Shown here in pieces: positions 25,395-36,919 of a stretch of 64,000 bases of DNA; within the stretch, counting starts at the first letter, position 1, and every line of letters begins with the position of its first letter. A model generated the notes under the pieces. The model was given only the letters and a program-made list of their open reading frames with translations. It was not told where the DNA came from and did not search any database. Made by a program: the position numbers and the translations under genes. This DNA comes from Codonopsis lanceolata (lineage: Eukaryota; Streptophyta; Magnoliopsida; Asterales; Campanulaceae), in assembly GCA_013146195.2 (NCBI GenBank), contig CM028377.1, positions 172,592,355 to 172,656,354 on the forward strand, read 5' to 3'.

Positions 25395-25711
25395 TTAAAA
25401 TGAAGATGAGGTTGAACACGAATGATAACACGAAACAAAACCAAACACATTTGTTGTTTTTTTAGTTTCCACTTCAACTGCCTTTAGATGAGGATCAAAC
25501 CAGAGGAAAAATCGACATCCCCTTTCTAGCTACAAGAACAGAAAAAATAAAACAAGTAAATAAATAAAATAATTTTCTAGAAAATTAAAATTTTAAAAAA
25601 TCAATAACTTACCCCATATTTTTCACAACCTAAGAACGTCTTTGGATTTTGATTGGTCCATGATGTTCGTATGACATCCATCCTTCCACAATGGCAACGA
25701 ACTGTGTTCAT
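25395..25711 (-). CDS. GRF-type zinc-finger microprotein, two exons
   Basis: Exon 1 (25711 down to 25613) encodes 33 residues, with CHCG, RTSWTNQNP and FLGCEKYG. The intron starts GTAAGT and ends TTGTAG. Exon 2 (25529 down to 25395) begins LERGCRFFLWFDPHLK and ends at TAA after 44 residues. The splice keeps the frame and gives a 77-residue protein with the whole CxCG...C...C spacing and the C-FF-W-D signature of the zf-GRF family, a single-strand nucleic-acid-binding zinc finger. Short GRF proteins are widespread in plant genomes, often within repeats. Whether this one is expressed is unknown. The intact frame and splice sites are unusual among the window's other coding remains. Confidence 0.7.
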
Positions 25712-26485
25712 CGTGAAATAACAAATATAATTAATGAAATGAATTGTTAGAGAATGAGACAAATTTTTTTAGGATGAAATGTGTATATATATAGCCAAAA
25801 TTTGGTTTTCTTTCAAGGTTTATATTGCAAAAATAATGTACAAAGTTTACTTTGCAATAAAAAAGGCGGGAGCTAACAACTAATTTGACCAAGGTTCATC
25901 TTGCAAAAATAAAAAATATATGTATAAGGTTTAATTTGCAATAGAAATGGCGGGAAATAAAATATGGTTTAACCAAGGTTCTTTTTGCAAGACAAGCAAA
26001 CGTACAAGGTTTAATTTTCAATGAAAAAAGCGGGAAATATAAGTTGGATGCCACTAGTGTCCACGTCTCCTCACCATCCTGTCAAAACAATTAACACCTC
26101 TTTGACGGAAGGTTTGAATTGCAAAAATGAAAATAGGTGGAGGTTCAATTTGATGAAAGTCAATATACGAGGTTAATTTTGCAAAACATAAAATAGGTTA
26201 GAGTTTTTTTTTTGCAATTATCTCGAATAGCAAATGACAAAGTATTTTAAATAAAAAGGAGATGAAGAGAAATTTAATAACAGTTTAATTAAATCAGCAG
26301 CTTTGAAGCCGAGGCTCGTGTTGGACACAATCTCCGCAAAACGAAATTGCCCTGTACTTGTCCTCACGGTTTCTCGGCAATCGTCTCGATACAACAATTT
26401 TTTCAATCTTCGTAAGCAGCACTTCAATACGACATTACATCGAACTTTGGCGTTTCAGAACTTCCAAGACTTTGAACAAGATGAT

Positions 26486-27636
26486 GCAGCAATATGAACT
26501 ATTATTCTAATAGTATATATGATTTCACGTTCTGGTGTAATGAATTGTCAAACCAGGGGGCTATTTATAAGTATTGAAGAGTTATGGTGGCATTTGGGCA
26601 ATAGTTGCTACCCTGGGTTTGGTGGGCTGCGACCTGGTTCAACGAATCAGTCCATAGCCAAATCCATAAACCCTTTCGGAGTCCAACTGCCTTAGAACCA
26701 CCAATGTCTGACCGAGGAGACACTGAGCTGCCTCTCATTCCCCTATTCGGCTAGACTAGGTTCATTGTATCTAGACACCTGGTCCCAGTCACCCGTCAGT
26801 ACCCTTTCGGGTGTAACCGCCCCTCGCCAACCGAGTTGAGCTAACCAGCTGAACCCACCAAGTTTCATGAGCGTGACAAAATGAAAGGCTCCTCAGCTCC
26901 TAACGAAGTGCAGAGTGTGTCTATAAAGAGCCCAATGCGACCTACGTGTGCGTGTGCGTGCGCGCACTCGGGCTCGGGCTCGGGCTCGAATAACCATCCT
27001 CGAGCGGTGGTTTGGGTTAGCCGAAGCTAACTTGCGCGTGTGACATCACTTGGTTACACCTTGTGTGACACCACTTGATTGCAGTAATATGAACTATTAT
27101 TCTAACAATATATGTGATTTCACTTTCTGGTGTAATGGATTGTCAAATCAGTGGGCTATTTATATATACTGAAGAGTTGTGGAGCATTTGGGCAATAGTT
27201 GCTACCCTGGGTTTGGTGGGCTGCGACCTAGTTCAATGAACCAGTCCATAGCTGAATCTATGCACCCTTTTAGAGTCCAACTGCCCTGTAACCGCCGATG
27301 TCTGATCGAGTAGACACTAAGCTGCCTCTCATGCACCTATTCGACTAGACTAGGTTCATTGCATCTCGACGTCTGGTCCCAGTCGCCCGCCAGCACCCTT
27401 TTGGGTGTAACCGCCGCCCGCCAACCAAGTTGGGCTAACCAGCTGAACCCACAAAACTTCATGAGCTTGACAAAATGAAAGGCTCCTTAGCTCCTAGCGA
27501 ACTGCCAAGTGTGTCTCTAAATAGCCTAATACGGCCTACGTGTGCGCGTTCGGGCTCGGATCACCATCCTCAGTGGCGGCTTGGGTTAGCCGAAGCTAGC
27601 TTATGTGTGTAGCACCAATTGGTTGCACCACGTGGA
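26486..27636. repeat. Tandem duplication within the solo LTR
   Basis: Two direct copies with an offset of 595 bp start at 26486 and 27081. Shared landmarks are 'aatatgaactattattctaa', 'gcaatagttgctaccctggg' and 'ctgaacccac'. Copy 1 carries a short CGGGCT repeat (about 26968-26989) reduced in copy 2. The copies have many point differences, so the duplication is old. Confidence 0.85.
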
Positions 27637-28001
27637 ACGCTTAATGCTCCTTACCAATGTGTGCCTATTAATAAAGTGCCTTAAAACTCTTTATTTTGCC
27701 AATGTGAGATATGGTTTTTCATACTCACTTTACTTTTCAATTAACAAAGTTAAGTTGTCTACTTTGAGTATTAATATCTCATTCACCCGAAATTGGTTTT
27801 GAGATAATAAATATATCAACTTAATTTACTCAAAATGTAGATGTCATTTTTGCAACTTATTTCCATTAAAAATAAATGAAACATGCTTGGAAACTTGATC
27901 AAATATTGGTCAAACCAATTATTTTGAAAACCAATTTCCAACATTTTCTAGTAGTGGAGAATCAGGGATTCAACCATCACTGCTAATGTCTCTCGCTTCT
28001 A

Positions 28002-28090
28002 CTCCCTCCGTTCCGGGCAAAGAGGCTCGGTTTAAAAGTCAAACTTATCCTAAAATAGAATAATAGACTCTTTACCCAGAACGGAGGGAA
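28002..28090. mobile_element. Very short Stowaway-like MITE
   Basis: The ends ctccctccgttccgggcaaa and tttacccagaacggaggga are inverted repeats flanked by TA on both sides (28000-28001 and 28091-28092). At 89 bp it is almost only its terminal repeats. It lies 45 bp from the CACTA right end. Confidence 0.7.
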
Positions 28091-28118
28091 TATAACAATG
28101 CTAATTAAGGGTATAAAG

Positions 28119-28732
28119 TAGGGGTGTAAGTGGTTCAGTTTGGTTTAGTTTATGCCAAAACCACAAACCGAACCGTCCCCTATTGGTTCAAAAAATCTCA
28201 AACCGAACCAAACAATTGAGTTTGTTTGGTTTGGTTCGATTTTGTGGTTTATATGAATTATTTTTAATGAAATTAACTAACATTAAAAATAACTATAAAA
28301 ATAAGATTTGAATTTGGAATTAACATCAAAATTAAGAAATAACATACTAACAACAAATTATCATAAAGAAAACAATACAAGTTCTAAAATAAACACAAAC
28401 AATGTAAGAAATAATAGTTCTCCAATAATCAAGATTTTGTTTTGTTTAGTATATATCTATATATGAATAAATCAAAGTGCTAGATTATGTATATAAGATG
28501 ATCCAAATGTTCAAAATAGTTAATAAATATAATATAATATATATTATTTAATAAATAAATAAAAATATATAGGTTGGTTTGGTTTGGTTCAATACCAAAA
28601 ACCACGAACCGAACTGAATCGGGTGGTTTTCCAAATTTTGAAACCGAAACCGAACTGTTTTCGACCAAAGCCGAACAAAACCGACTGATTTAATTTGGTT
28701 CTGTGGTTCGATGATTCCGATTTACACCCCTG
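28119..28732. mobile_element. hAT-like element with TAGGGGTGTAA ends
   Basis: The left end TAGGGGTGTAAGTGG and right end TTTACACCCCTG are inverted repeats. The 8-bp flanks gtataaag (28111-28118) and gtataaac (28733-28740) differ at one base. The subterminal regions are full of 'aaccgaacc' and 'ggtttggttcgg' motifs. No transposase is visible, so it is a non-autonomous hAT element of 614 bp. Confidence 0.8.
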
Positions 28733-29027
28733 GTATAAACTCACCGGCACTCCTTGATAAATAAATTTTGAGTGCTGATTTCTAGTCTTCCTTGATCCAA
28801 TGTAGAATGGTTGAAATGTGTGTAGAAAACTGTGTGAAATTAGGGAAAATTGTAGAGAGAAAAAGGATAGAACTCCTAGATTTCTCTCGAATCAACAACC
28901 AAGGGTGACTTTGAGTATCGCCCAAGCCACGGAGGGGTAAAATGGAAATTTAATTGGGTTTTTATTCATGCTAGGGCCAGCAGCAGTTAGATAGAAGGGA
29001 TGTCACGTCTTGTGAAGGCATATAGAT

Positions 29028-29571
29028 TAGGGGTATACGTGATTTGATTTAGGTCAAAATCATTACTCGAATCACACTACCTTGGTTTCAAAAATCTCAA
29101 ACTGAATTGAACAACCAACATTGGGAATCGAACCAAACCACTCGGTTTGGTTCGGTTCGGTTTTATGATTTGACATAAAATCAAAATAATCATCTTAGAA
29201 AACATAAAAAATTAAACAAATAAAATTTTAATCGGTAAATTAACATCAAATATTAATTAAAAAAAATCAAACTTCTCTTACAAAATCAAACATTAACAAA
29301 CAATGAAATACAAGTCAAGATATCATTTGAATCCATGACATTTGGTAAGAACGACATTATTTATTATATATATGTCAGAAATACATATATATTATATATA
29401 ATAAATTATTATATAAAACATGATTCGGTTCGGTTTGGTTTGATTTGGTTTGGTTTGGCCGAACCGAACCGATCGGTTTTTGAATTTTGAAAACCAAAAC
29501 CAAACCGTCTTGAACCAAAACTGAACCAAACCGCATGATTCGATTTGGTTTGATTCGGTTGTACACCCTTA
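29028..29571. mobile_element. Second hAT-like element with accgaacc subterminal motifs
   Basis: The left end TAGGGGTATACG and right end TGTACACCCTTA are imperfect inverted repeats, and the interior is again rich in 'ggttcggttcgg' and 'gaaccgaacc'. The flanks share 'atagat', so an 8-bp duplication is plausible but imperfect. It is related to the element at 28119-28732. Confidence 0.65.
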
Positions 29572-32434
29572 ATAGATACATTACATAAATGATGAATTGA
29601 TTGCAGTACTACCCCCATGGATTCTAGAATTAGCTATGGTGCCCCCTGACTTTTATGATTAGTTGTGGACATCTCTATTCTTCGAGGCTTCTCAGTTAAG
29701 TCCTTCGCCTGCCTCTGTTCGTTTCCGTTAATCCATTTTGGTTTGAAGTACTTGACGGACCTTGAGCAAATATGCTCTAATCTATAGAAAACTTCAAGGA
29801 TTGTCTCAATCACTCCCAATTTTCTATGAAAATGACTGTTGAAACTTTAATTAATACCCAAAAAACTAGAAATACAAAAAGAACACAATAAATGTAATTC
29901 CGTGTTCCCTAATTATTTGCATTTCATACAAATTAGGAATAAAACTTGGAGAAAATTCCATGGGAGGTTGACCGGTTGACCCATGTCCCTTGAGTGCATG
30001 ACTATTGATTAGTGGAGAGGTGTTGTCCAACTCTGACGGCCTGTAAGGATAGAAACGAACATAACTTAAAAGGATTGGTCATCGTGGTCGAGACCTCCAT
30101 AGCCATCTTTGCGCGGCCAGCAGGGCTTAGTCCCTTTTGATTTCTTAATTTATTGGAGAAATCGCGGATCGGTCCACTTTTTAAAATTTTCAATCGCTTC
30201 AGTTCTGTGTTTTTTTTTTAACTGAAAAAGACACTTTTGGAATAAAAAAGACTACGATATCCTTAATTAAACTGAGTCACGTTACAAAAATGGATCATCG
30301 TGGTTGCGGTGAGTTTACACCAAGGTTTTTTCCTAATAATTTAAAAATAATAATTACATTATGATGTTAAATTTTAAAAGTAAAACTACAAATTTAATGT
30401 CATCCATGGTTTAAAATATTACAAAAATAATAAACAGTTCAATTATCCATAGGTCCGTTGACATTTACACATTTACAAAAATAATTAAATAATTTGAAAT
30501 TATATTTTAATATTATTATTATTTTAAAAACACAAAATGACATTATTTAGGGCCAAAATTAAAAAAAAAAACTAAAAAAATAGGAAAAATCAGCAGTTGA
30601 CCGCCTAGCCGATTTTTTCGTCGATTTTCCAAATTTCTAGGGGACGGGATGGCGCCTAGGCACCCGTTTAGATCGATTTTTAGAACACTGGTTCACACAC
30701 TTGACGAAATAGGCACCTCGTCTCCCCCAACGTTCGAGGGCCATCTAACCGATCACTGTCTTTCTCTTACTGAAGGATTGTTGTCTCCGACGTAGCCACC
30801 TTATCTTAGACTTACATAAGGCCGCGGCTCCTCCTTAGTTTGGATGGAAATCTACTTTTCTTTTTGTACCGCAATGAATCAATTTAAATAAAATCAATTT
30901 TAATTATAAAATTCAATTTTCACACCTCGATTAATCAATTTAAATAAAATCAATTTTAATTACAAAATCTATTTTTTGCACTGCGATACATAAAGTTTAA
31001 TTATCTAATCCAAATTACATTGGGCTGCACTAACTTTTATATATCGCGATAAATTAATTTTTACACCACGATACATAAAATATTACCTAATCAATTTATG
31101 CACCGAGATACAAAATGATAATGAACCAGACCATATTTTTCACCTTTTTCTTCCATCTCCTCAAGTCGAAAACAAGTTAATCTCCTTTTCATTGCGCAAC
31201 AATAGTAATTTTCGAATCTAATATGTTTGTGGGAGCTGTTGAAGGAGACAAAGACATTTTTGGAACAATATTTCAAATAATAATCTTTTATGATTGAAAA
31301 AAAGACTAAGTATTGAATAAGTTACAAACTTTGTAAAAAAGATCGGCCAAAATTTCACCCTCATTTTTATGGTTGACATTGACATGTTGTTAAATCAGTT
31401 TTGCCCTGGCCGTTAATTAAGGAATCATTACTGTCTTCAACTTGACTCAACTCGTAAATATTATAAATTACTTTTACAACATAAATATTGATTTCGAGTT
31501 TCTCACAAAAGACAAAATCTATTATTATGACAACACAAAAGTGCTCTATTTTTTTTCTTTTTTCTATATTTAATTCACATTTCCCCCACTTAAGGACACC
31601 TATCACATAAACCCTAATTAATTTATTGCTAAATTCTGCATTAGTGAGTTATTAACGTACTAATCTAAGATCATAGGATCATTAAAATAAAATGTGGTAG
31701 GTTAGTCCAAATGGGAACTTATTTAAATATGAATGTTTGTTTGATTCTTTAGTTTAAAAGTAAACTAACACACACAAAAGTTAGAATAAAAAAATATTAT
31801 TAGTCAAGAAGGAATCTTTTTATGAATTGCAATATAAATATTCAAACATTACTATTTGACATAATATAAGTTAACAAGCACTCCGGAATAATGAGAAGCT
31901 CATTAGTTTTTGTTTAGAATTAAATTTATTTTATTGGAAAAAGTGTCTCATTTGATAGTAAAATTTGACTTTTTCTTGAATTCATAATTAAACCTAAAGA
32001 AATACATTGTGGATGTTAGTTTTTATACTTCCTTCTAGGACTACGGTTAGGTGGGTTGAATCAGGTATGAGTTGTGACCTGTTATAACTTAAAATTAAAT
32101 GAGATGAAATGGGTCGGATCAAAATGGGTAATGGGTCAGAGCGGATCGACTCGTTTCGACCCACAATTTTTCATCAAAAACTTACATTTATATAACAATA
32201 AAATAACGGGTCTAAATGGGTAATGAGTTTGACCCAAATCAACCCGTTAATTTTTTTGCCAAAAGAATACGGATCGTGTTGGGTCAAATAATTTTTGGAT
32301 TGGATGGGTTAGCGGGTTTTTAATTGTAATTGTCAGACCTACTTTCTTCATTACATCTAATAATATCCTGTTGACTTTTTTGTTTTAAATTTTATTTAAA
32401 ATATATATAGTTCAACATTGCAGTATCTTTAATG
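29572..32434. other. AT-rich intergenic stretch without recognised genes
   Basis: No supported gene is present. A degenerate repeat region at about 30850-31110 contains copies of 'accgcgatac' and 'tcaatttaaataaaatcaat', and resembles the array at 22490-22760. Between 32040 and 32340 there are 'gggtcggatcaaaatggg' and 'gacccgtt' motifs suggesting an old hAT-like fragment. Short open frames elsewhere look random. Confidence 0.5.
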
Positions 32435-32736
32435 TAACACCCCCATTTCAATTAATTGTGTATTAGTGGTGATTAACTTGATTAAGTACTTGCTATAACT
32501 TGTGTTTAATTCTAATATGTTTTAGTGCTTTGAGTTAGTTAAATTCTATTAATAACTTGATTACGTGTTTTAGGAACTTGTTATTGGACATCATTGGAGT
32601 CCAATGGAAATTGTTATGGTGAGCCTAGTTGGGTTCACTTTGGTTGTGTTAAAGGTCCATGATGATACCTTGGTATATTTGGATTGGTGGAAAGTCATGG
32701 TTAGGAATTGTATTAGTTGGTCATTTGTTAAGTTTA
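32435..32736 (+). repeat. Possible start of a gypsy LTR
   Basis: The sequence TGTAACACCCCCATTTC resembles the start of Tekay/Del-type LTRs (TGTAACACCCC). The Pack-MULE at 32737 interrupts it. The far border and a target duplication were not found, so this is tentative; related LTR-like sequence may continue from 34072. Confidence 0.3.
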
Positions 32737-33011
32737 GGCTTAAATCGCAATTTGGTGACCATATTTTTCCACTTTTTGTAATATGGTGACTCTAGAATTG
32801 TTTTTTTCAATTTAATTATTGTACTTTGCAACATATAGCACATTCATCACTTCATCCAATTTTTTTGATGGAAATCTTTAAACTTTTAGAAAAACCCGAA
32901 AATACCCTTTATAATTAATATTTTTTCTTTTTCTCTCCAGCATTTTATTTCTCCCCTTCTAAATTTAAACAGAACCACAACATCAATTTTTCTTGGCATT
33001 ATAATTGCAAT

Positions 33012-33281
33012 TTATCGTTCTCTATCTGCCAATGAATTAAGTAATCCAAGTAGCTTTGTCAACATGTCATTGACTTCCAATAGAGACTCTTTTATACAAC
33101 ACCTAACAGTATGACTTGACGGCAATCCAATGACACACAAACCATTGGCATGTCCATGAGCATACTGATCATGCCCTGGTTTCATAAAATCTTGAGCAAA
33201 GAAGGTGAGGAAATTGCATTCAACGGCGGAGGGAGGAGCAGAAGGGAGATCGATGACATTTGGTACCAGAAGCTTCTGCAA
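33012..33281 (-). pseudogene. Captured fragments resembling an Abitram/FAM206-type gene
   Basis: This minus-strand frame reads KPGHDQYAHGHANGLCVIGL, then PSSHTVR, CCIKESLLEVNDML and NSLADRER. HxNxxCVIxLxxSH and C(V/I)xxxLxEVN are the two conserved blocks of Abitram (FAM206A/Simiate) proteins. In the family a middle segment separates them; here they are fused directly at TVR/CCIK. Either two non-adjacent exons were joined, or a transcript-like form was captured. The first residues come from another frame. The start and the end of the host protein are missing, so it is a fragment. Confidence 0.6.
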
Positions 33282-33780
33282 GTCTTCGTCTTCTCCTTAG
33301 TCTTCCTCAACTTAGTTGAAATTTTTCCTTCTGGAACTTTTGGTTGTTGTTGTTTCGCGGCCAAATTGGAAATAGAGTAATCGTCGACGGTTAGCTCAGT
33401 TATCGGGTTAGTGAGTCCCCGTACGAATTTAAAGGGGTTTTCCAAATTTTGGGTCAAGAGTGAGTTTGTGCGTGTGTGTTAGAGAGGGAGAGAGAGAGAG
33501 ATGGAGCTAATTTACCTGGCTCCCGCGGTTAAACAAATCCAGGTTTGGGATGATTGAATCGGTGTCGGAAACGTCATTGGTGAACACCCTGAGAATGGGA
33601 TCGATTGGGAGAGTGTTGACGAATATATGAAATTCGGTAATCAGAAGGGGAACTTTGAGTTCTGAAGTGTTAATCGTCGAAGTCGTGAGACCAATAAGGA
33701 ACAGAGTCGAGGGAAACCAAAACATCGCCCCTCTCGTCTTCGTCTTCTTTGTGGAGGTGAAGGGAAGAAACCTTCGCCAT
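33182..33780 (-). pseudogene. Further captured exon-like pieces in Pack-MULE B
   Basis: An ATG at about 33780 opens a minus-strand frame with KVSSLHLHKEDEDERGD, then VSLDSVPYWSHDFD. Farther on (33457-33270) a second frame reads FKFVRGLTNPITELTVDD, followed by SISNLAAKQQQPKVPEGK. Both look like real protein sequence (low stop density, mixed composition). I do not recognise either. They could be the 5' part of the same captured gene or pieces of a second one. Confidence 0.35.
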
Positions 33781-34071
33781 TGATGAATTGTGTGGAATTT
33801 TTATAGGAAACATTTTTTAATTAGGTATGGAACGTGTGGTTTGAGCTTTAGTTGTGGTTTTAAATTGCAAATTGGTCACCCTATGTTTAGAGGGTATTTT
33901 AGTCTTTTTAACTATTTCCATCCAAGATAACTGACGAAAATGGCTTGAATGACCTTATTGATTGTCCAAAGCAAGTACAATGATTAATTTGAAAAAAAAA
34001 TTGTAGAGTTACCATATTGCAAAAAAGTGGGAAAGTAGGGTGACCAAATTATGATTTAAGCCTTAAGTTTA

Positions 34072-36880
34072 CTTTAGTTGTAAATTGGGTTGTGTGATAT
34101 GTGTTTGTGTTGGAAGTCTTTATTTAGATTTGAGTTTAGACACGATCACTTGGTCCCCATGGGCGCGACTATATAAACTTTTGGGAGTTTGGCAGACTTA
34201 GACGCGATCGCGTGGATTTTGGCGACGCGACGGTGTCTATAATGATGCACTTACGTCATGGCCAAGAATGCGGCTGCGTTGCCCTAGTTTCAACTTTTGT
34301 CTCTTTTGACTTTCAACTCGGTGGGTGGGATCCATTGGTTGTCTTAGTTACCTTGTTAGAGAGTATTACATCTTATTTAAATACCCTTGGTGGGTTTACT
34401 ACCATGTTACCCTAATCTAGCTTGTTTAGGCTTTAATCCACCTAATTTCTAGCCAATAAGAGTATTCCACCTCTTGAAGTGGAGCCCACTCCGCTTCTCA
34501 CTCTTTGTGACATAAATTGAGATGAGGATAACCTTATGTCTCTCTTTCTTCCTCGAAACAGTTGGCCACCATAGGAGAAAAGAGAGTTATAGAGCTTCCC
34601 AAGCTCAAATTGAAGAGATTTTCTTGGTCGTTTACGTTTTTGACGCCGTAGAATCGGGGAGCTTGGCGAGGAGAACGTTTGTGTACCATTTTTTACTGAT
34701 ACCATTTATAGTTTTTGGTAGGAGTAAGTTACTATCCCCCTCCCTTTGTATGTATAACTAATATACATGTTAATTAGACAACTCTCGTACATGTATGCTG
34801 AATTTTGGAGTATAAAGACACTATTTGTGTATAATGATTATATGGCACTTGTTGGTGTGTTTGGATGATTATAAATCATGTATAGTTGGGGGTAAACATC
34901 AGTGAGATTGTGTTCAGGTGATTCTCGCAAGCCATGGTTATACACGAGAATTATAATTAATGATTAATTAAAGGACTCAATAGAGTTGATTTAGGGACGA
35001 TAAAATATAATGAGTATTATGATTGATTCCTACGACGTGTAGTTTGTCCTATGTGAAATATCACATGATGTGGAGTTTGTTTATAATCAAATATATGCTT
35101 CAGTGTTTATTTATGAGAAAATATTCATAATTGTTGTGTGTATTGAACTCTCCTACTTTTGAACCCAACGATTGTGTTTATTAACAAGTAAAGATCTACT
35201 TATGTATCACATTGAGTTCAATTGAAATATTTGGTTGTGTCGACAATAGAACGATCGTAGCCTTTACAAGAGTTAAATCTCTTGATCGATACAGGTCATT
35301 GTATGGGTCTTTCTCTCAGTATTGACCGTAGTAAGGACATAGTTCCTTTGTTAGATCAATTCGCATGACATTGGGAAGCTAGGCTCTTGGGTAAATGTGA
35401 CGACAAGACTGGGATTCCAACATGGAATCCCGACGTCGTGCCACTAAACCAACCTATTTAACAAACAAGCATCTGCTATGGTGCCCATCGAACAATCGAG
35501 CTAAACAGCTCTAACAAGAAAGTAAATCCATAACGGCAATACACCAACAACAACAACAACTTGTGGAAGCGAATAATAAGATGGAGCCTAGAGCTATCGA
35601 ACTTGGTACTAAAAAAAACAATCCGAAAGACTAACTATCTCTAGGCAAGATTTTACCAAACACATGTCGTAACAATGCGCACGAACAACAAAACCATCGA
35701 CATCAACGGCCGGAAAGAATCACAAGTCATCAGTGACACTACATGTCGGAACCCAACAACTACAACCACGAGTCTACAACTCGGGAGCACATGTAACAAT
35801 CTCAATGGCTACAACATGCTGAAGAAACGACAACTAAACACCACCAGCTACGGAATAGAAACTTAAATAAACTACTAATATAAATACCACGACACGAAAA
35901 TACTTGTCGGCTCCAAAATAATACAAGTATAACAACCTAATACAATTATACCCCAAGGTAAAGCTTATATAACTTTACAAACTTTCGTCCTCACAAGAAT
36001 TAACATTAAGTATTAGTAACAATAATAATAATAATAACAATACTACATGAGCTAAGTCTCGGAAGAATCGCCTGCTATAACCACGAACTACTTGACCTCA
36101 ACGCGAGCTAATGATCAAACTGCAAACTAAGGAAAAAAAAGTCGTGGATGAGTCATAATGATCCAGTAAATTAATAAATGCACCAATATGGCATGACAAA
36201 ATGCTAAGTATAAGTCTATCAATCATGGTATCAATATAAGTATACCAAATCATAAACATGTACTGCATAATCATAGGAACAAAAACCACATAACACGGTG
36301 ATCTTCACATAAGTGTTCATAATAAACCACATAAAGGAGGATATAAATATTACTCCAATTCGCCGATGTCGCGTTGCTCTTGCAATACAGTGCAAAACTA
36401 AATTGTGTCTCTCGATAGCCATCTCGTTGTATCAACGTCCCTGAGTCCCACTCGAGTTCCATAGCTTACCAAAGTCACACATATTGTTACAACAGTGAGG
36501 CTACATCCCATATGCGAGCAACAGTGGAGGGGTGTGTGCAACAACCTGTCTCCGATACGGCGACTTATAGCAGTCACGAACTTTAACATTCATGAAGGTG
36601 ATGCGTTGCCCCATCTTCAACATAACCAAATCAATCAAATATGCCAACAAGACTTCCAATGCAATAGACAAGTTGATATTTAGTCATAACAAACCAAAAC
36701 TGATATGGCTCTAAAAGAAGGAACCTTATCCACTTAAGTAGATCTATGATTCTGCCGTAACACATTACCAAACACATATTGGAAGGTAATAAACAACACA
36801 TCTCAAAATTACATATTTAGCCTTAAATCACATAATCATACATGCACATATTTGCAAGTATTCCCAAATATAACTCGACA
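34072..36880. other. LTR-like non-coding sequence
   Basis: No open frame is convincing. A TATA-like tatttaaatac occurs at about 34372, and a 9-bp perfect hairpin gggattcca/tggaatccc at about 35410-35430. The base composition and motif content resemble old gypsy LTR sequence on one or both strands. Borders cannot be set by eye. Confidence 0.4.
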
Positions 36881-36919
36881 ACATATTTAATTCAAGTATC
36901 CAAACATTGGGGTACACAA

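Larger units (their letters stand above)
24192..26224. mobile_element. MULE carrying a GRF zinc-finger gene
   Basis: Long inverted repeats bound the element. The left starts gagataattgcaac and the right ends ttgcaattatctc, and similarity continues for a few hundred bases ('ggttcaatttgatgaaagt', 'ttgacggaaggtttgaattg' and their inverses). The flanks ggatagcaaa (24182-24191) and gaatagcaaa (26225-26234) match at nine of ten positions, as expected for Mutator-type insertion. The element is 2033 bp, has no transposase, and is nested in the solo LTR. Confidence 0.85.
24155..27943 (-). mobile_element. Solo LTR (copia-like), split by a MULE
   Basis: The sequence begins TGTAGTTTATT and ends AATTTCCAACA, with a perfect 5-bp duplication TTTTC (24150-24154 and 27944-27948). 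Read on the minus strand it starts TGTTGGAAATTGG, a start common in plant copia LTRs. Without the MULE and its duplicated target, the LTR would be about 1.75 kb. It includes a tandem duplication (26486-27636). Removing it rejoins the CACTA terminus exactly, which supports both calls. Confidence 0.8.
32737..34062. mobile_element. Pack-MULE B (same family as 1808-3276)
   Basis: The left end ggcttaaatcgcaatttgg and right end ccaaattatgatttaagcc are inverted repeats, with similarity continuing for about 100 bp ('ttttcaatttaattattgta' on the left, 'gtacaatgattaatttgaaa' on the right). The flanks are a perfect 9-bp duplication ttaagttta (32728-32736 and 34063-34071), which is diagnostic of Mutator-type transposition. 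It is 1326 bp, has no transposase, and carries host gene fragments on the minus strand. Confidence 0.92.

Noticed and set aside
32435..35440. Full Tekay-type LTR spanning Pack-MULE B
   Set aside because: Only the start (TGTAACACCCCC) is suggestive. I found no end, primer-binding site or target duplication, so only the first part is listed, with low confidence.
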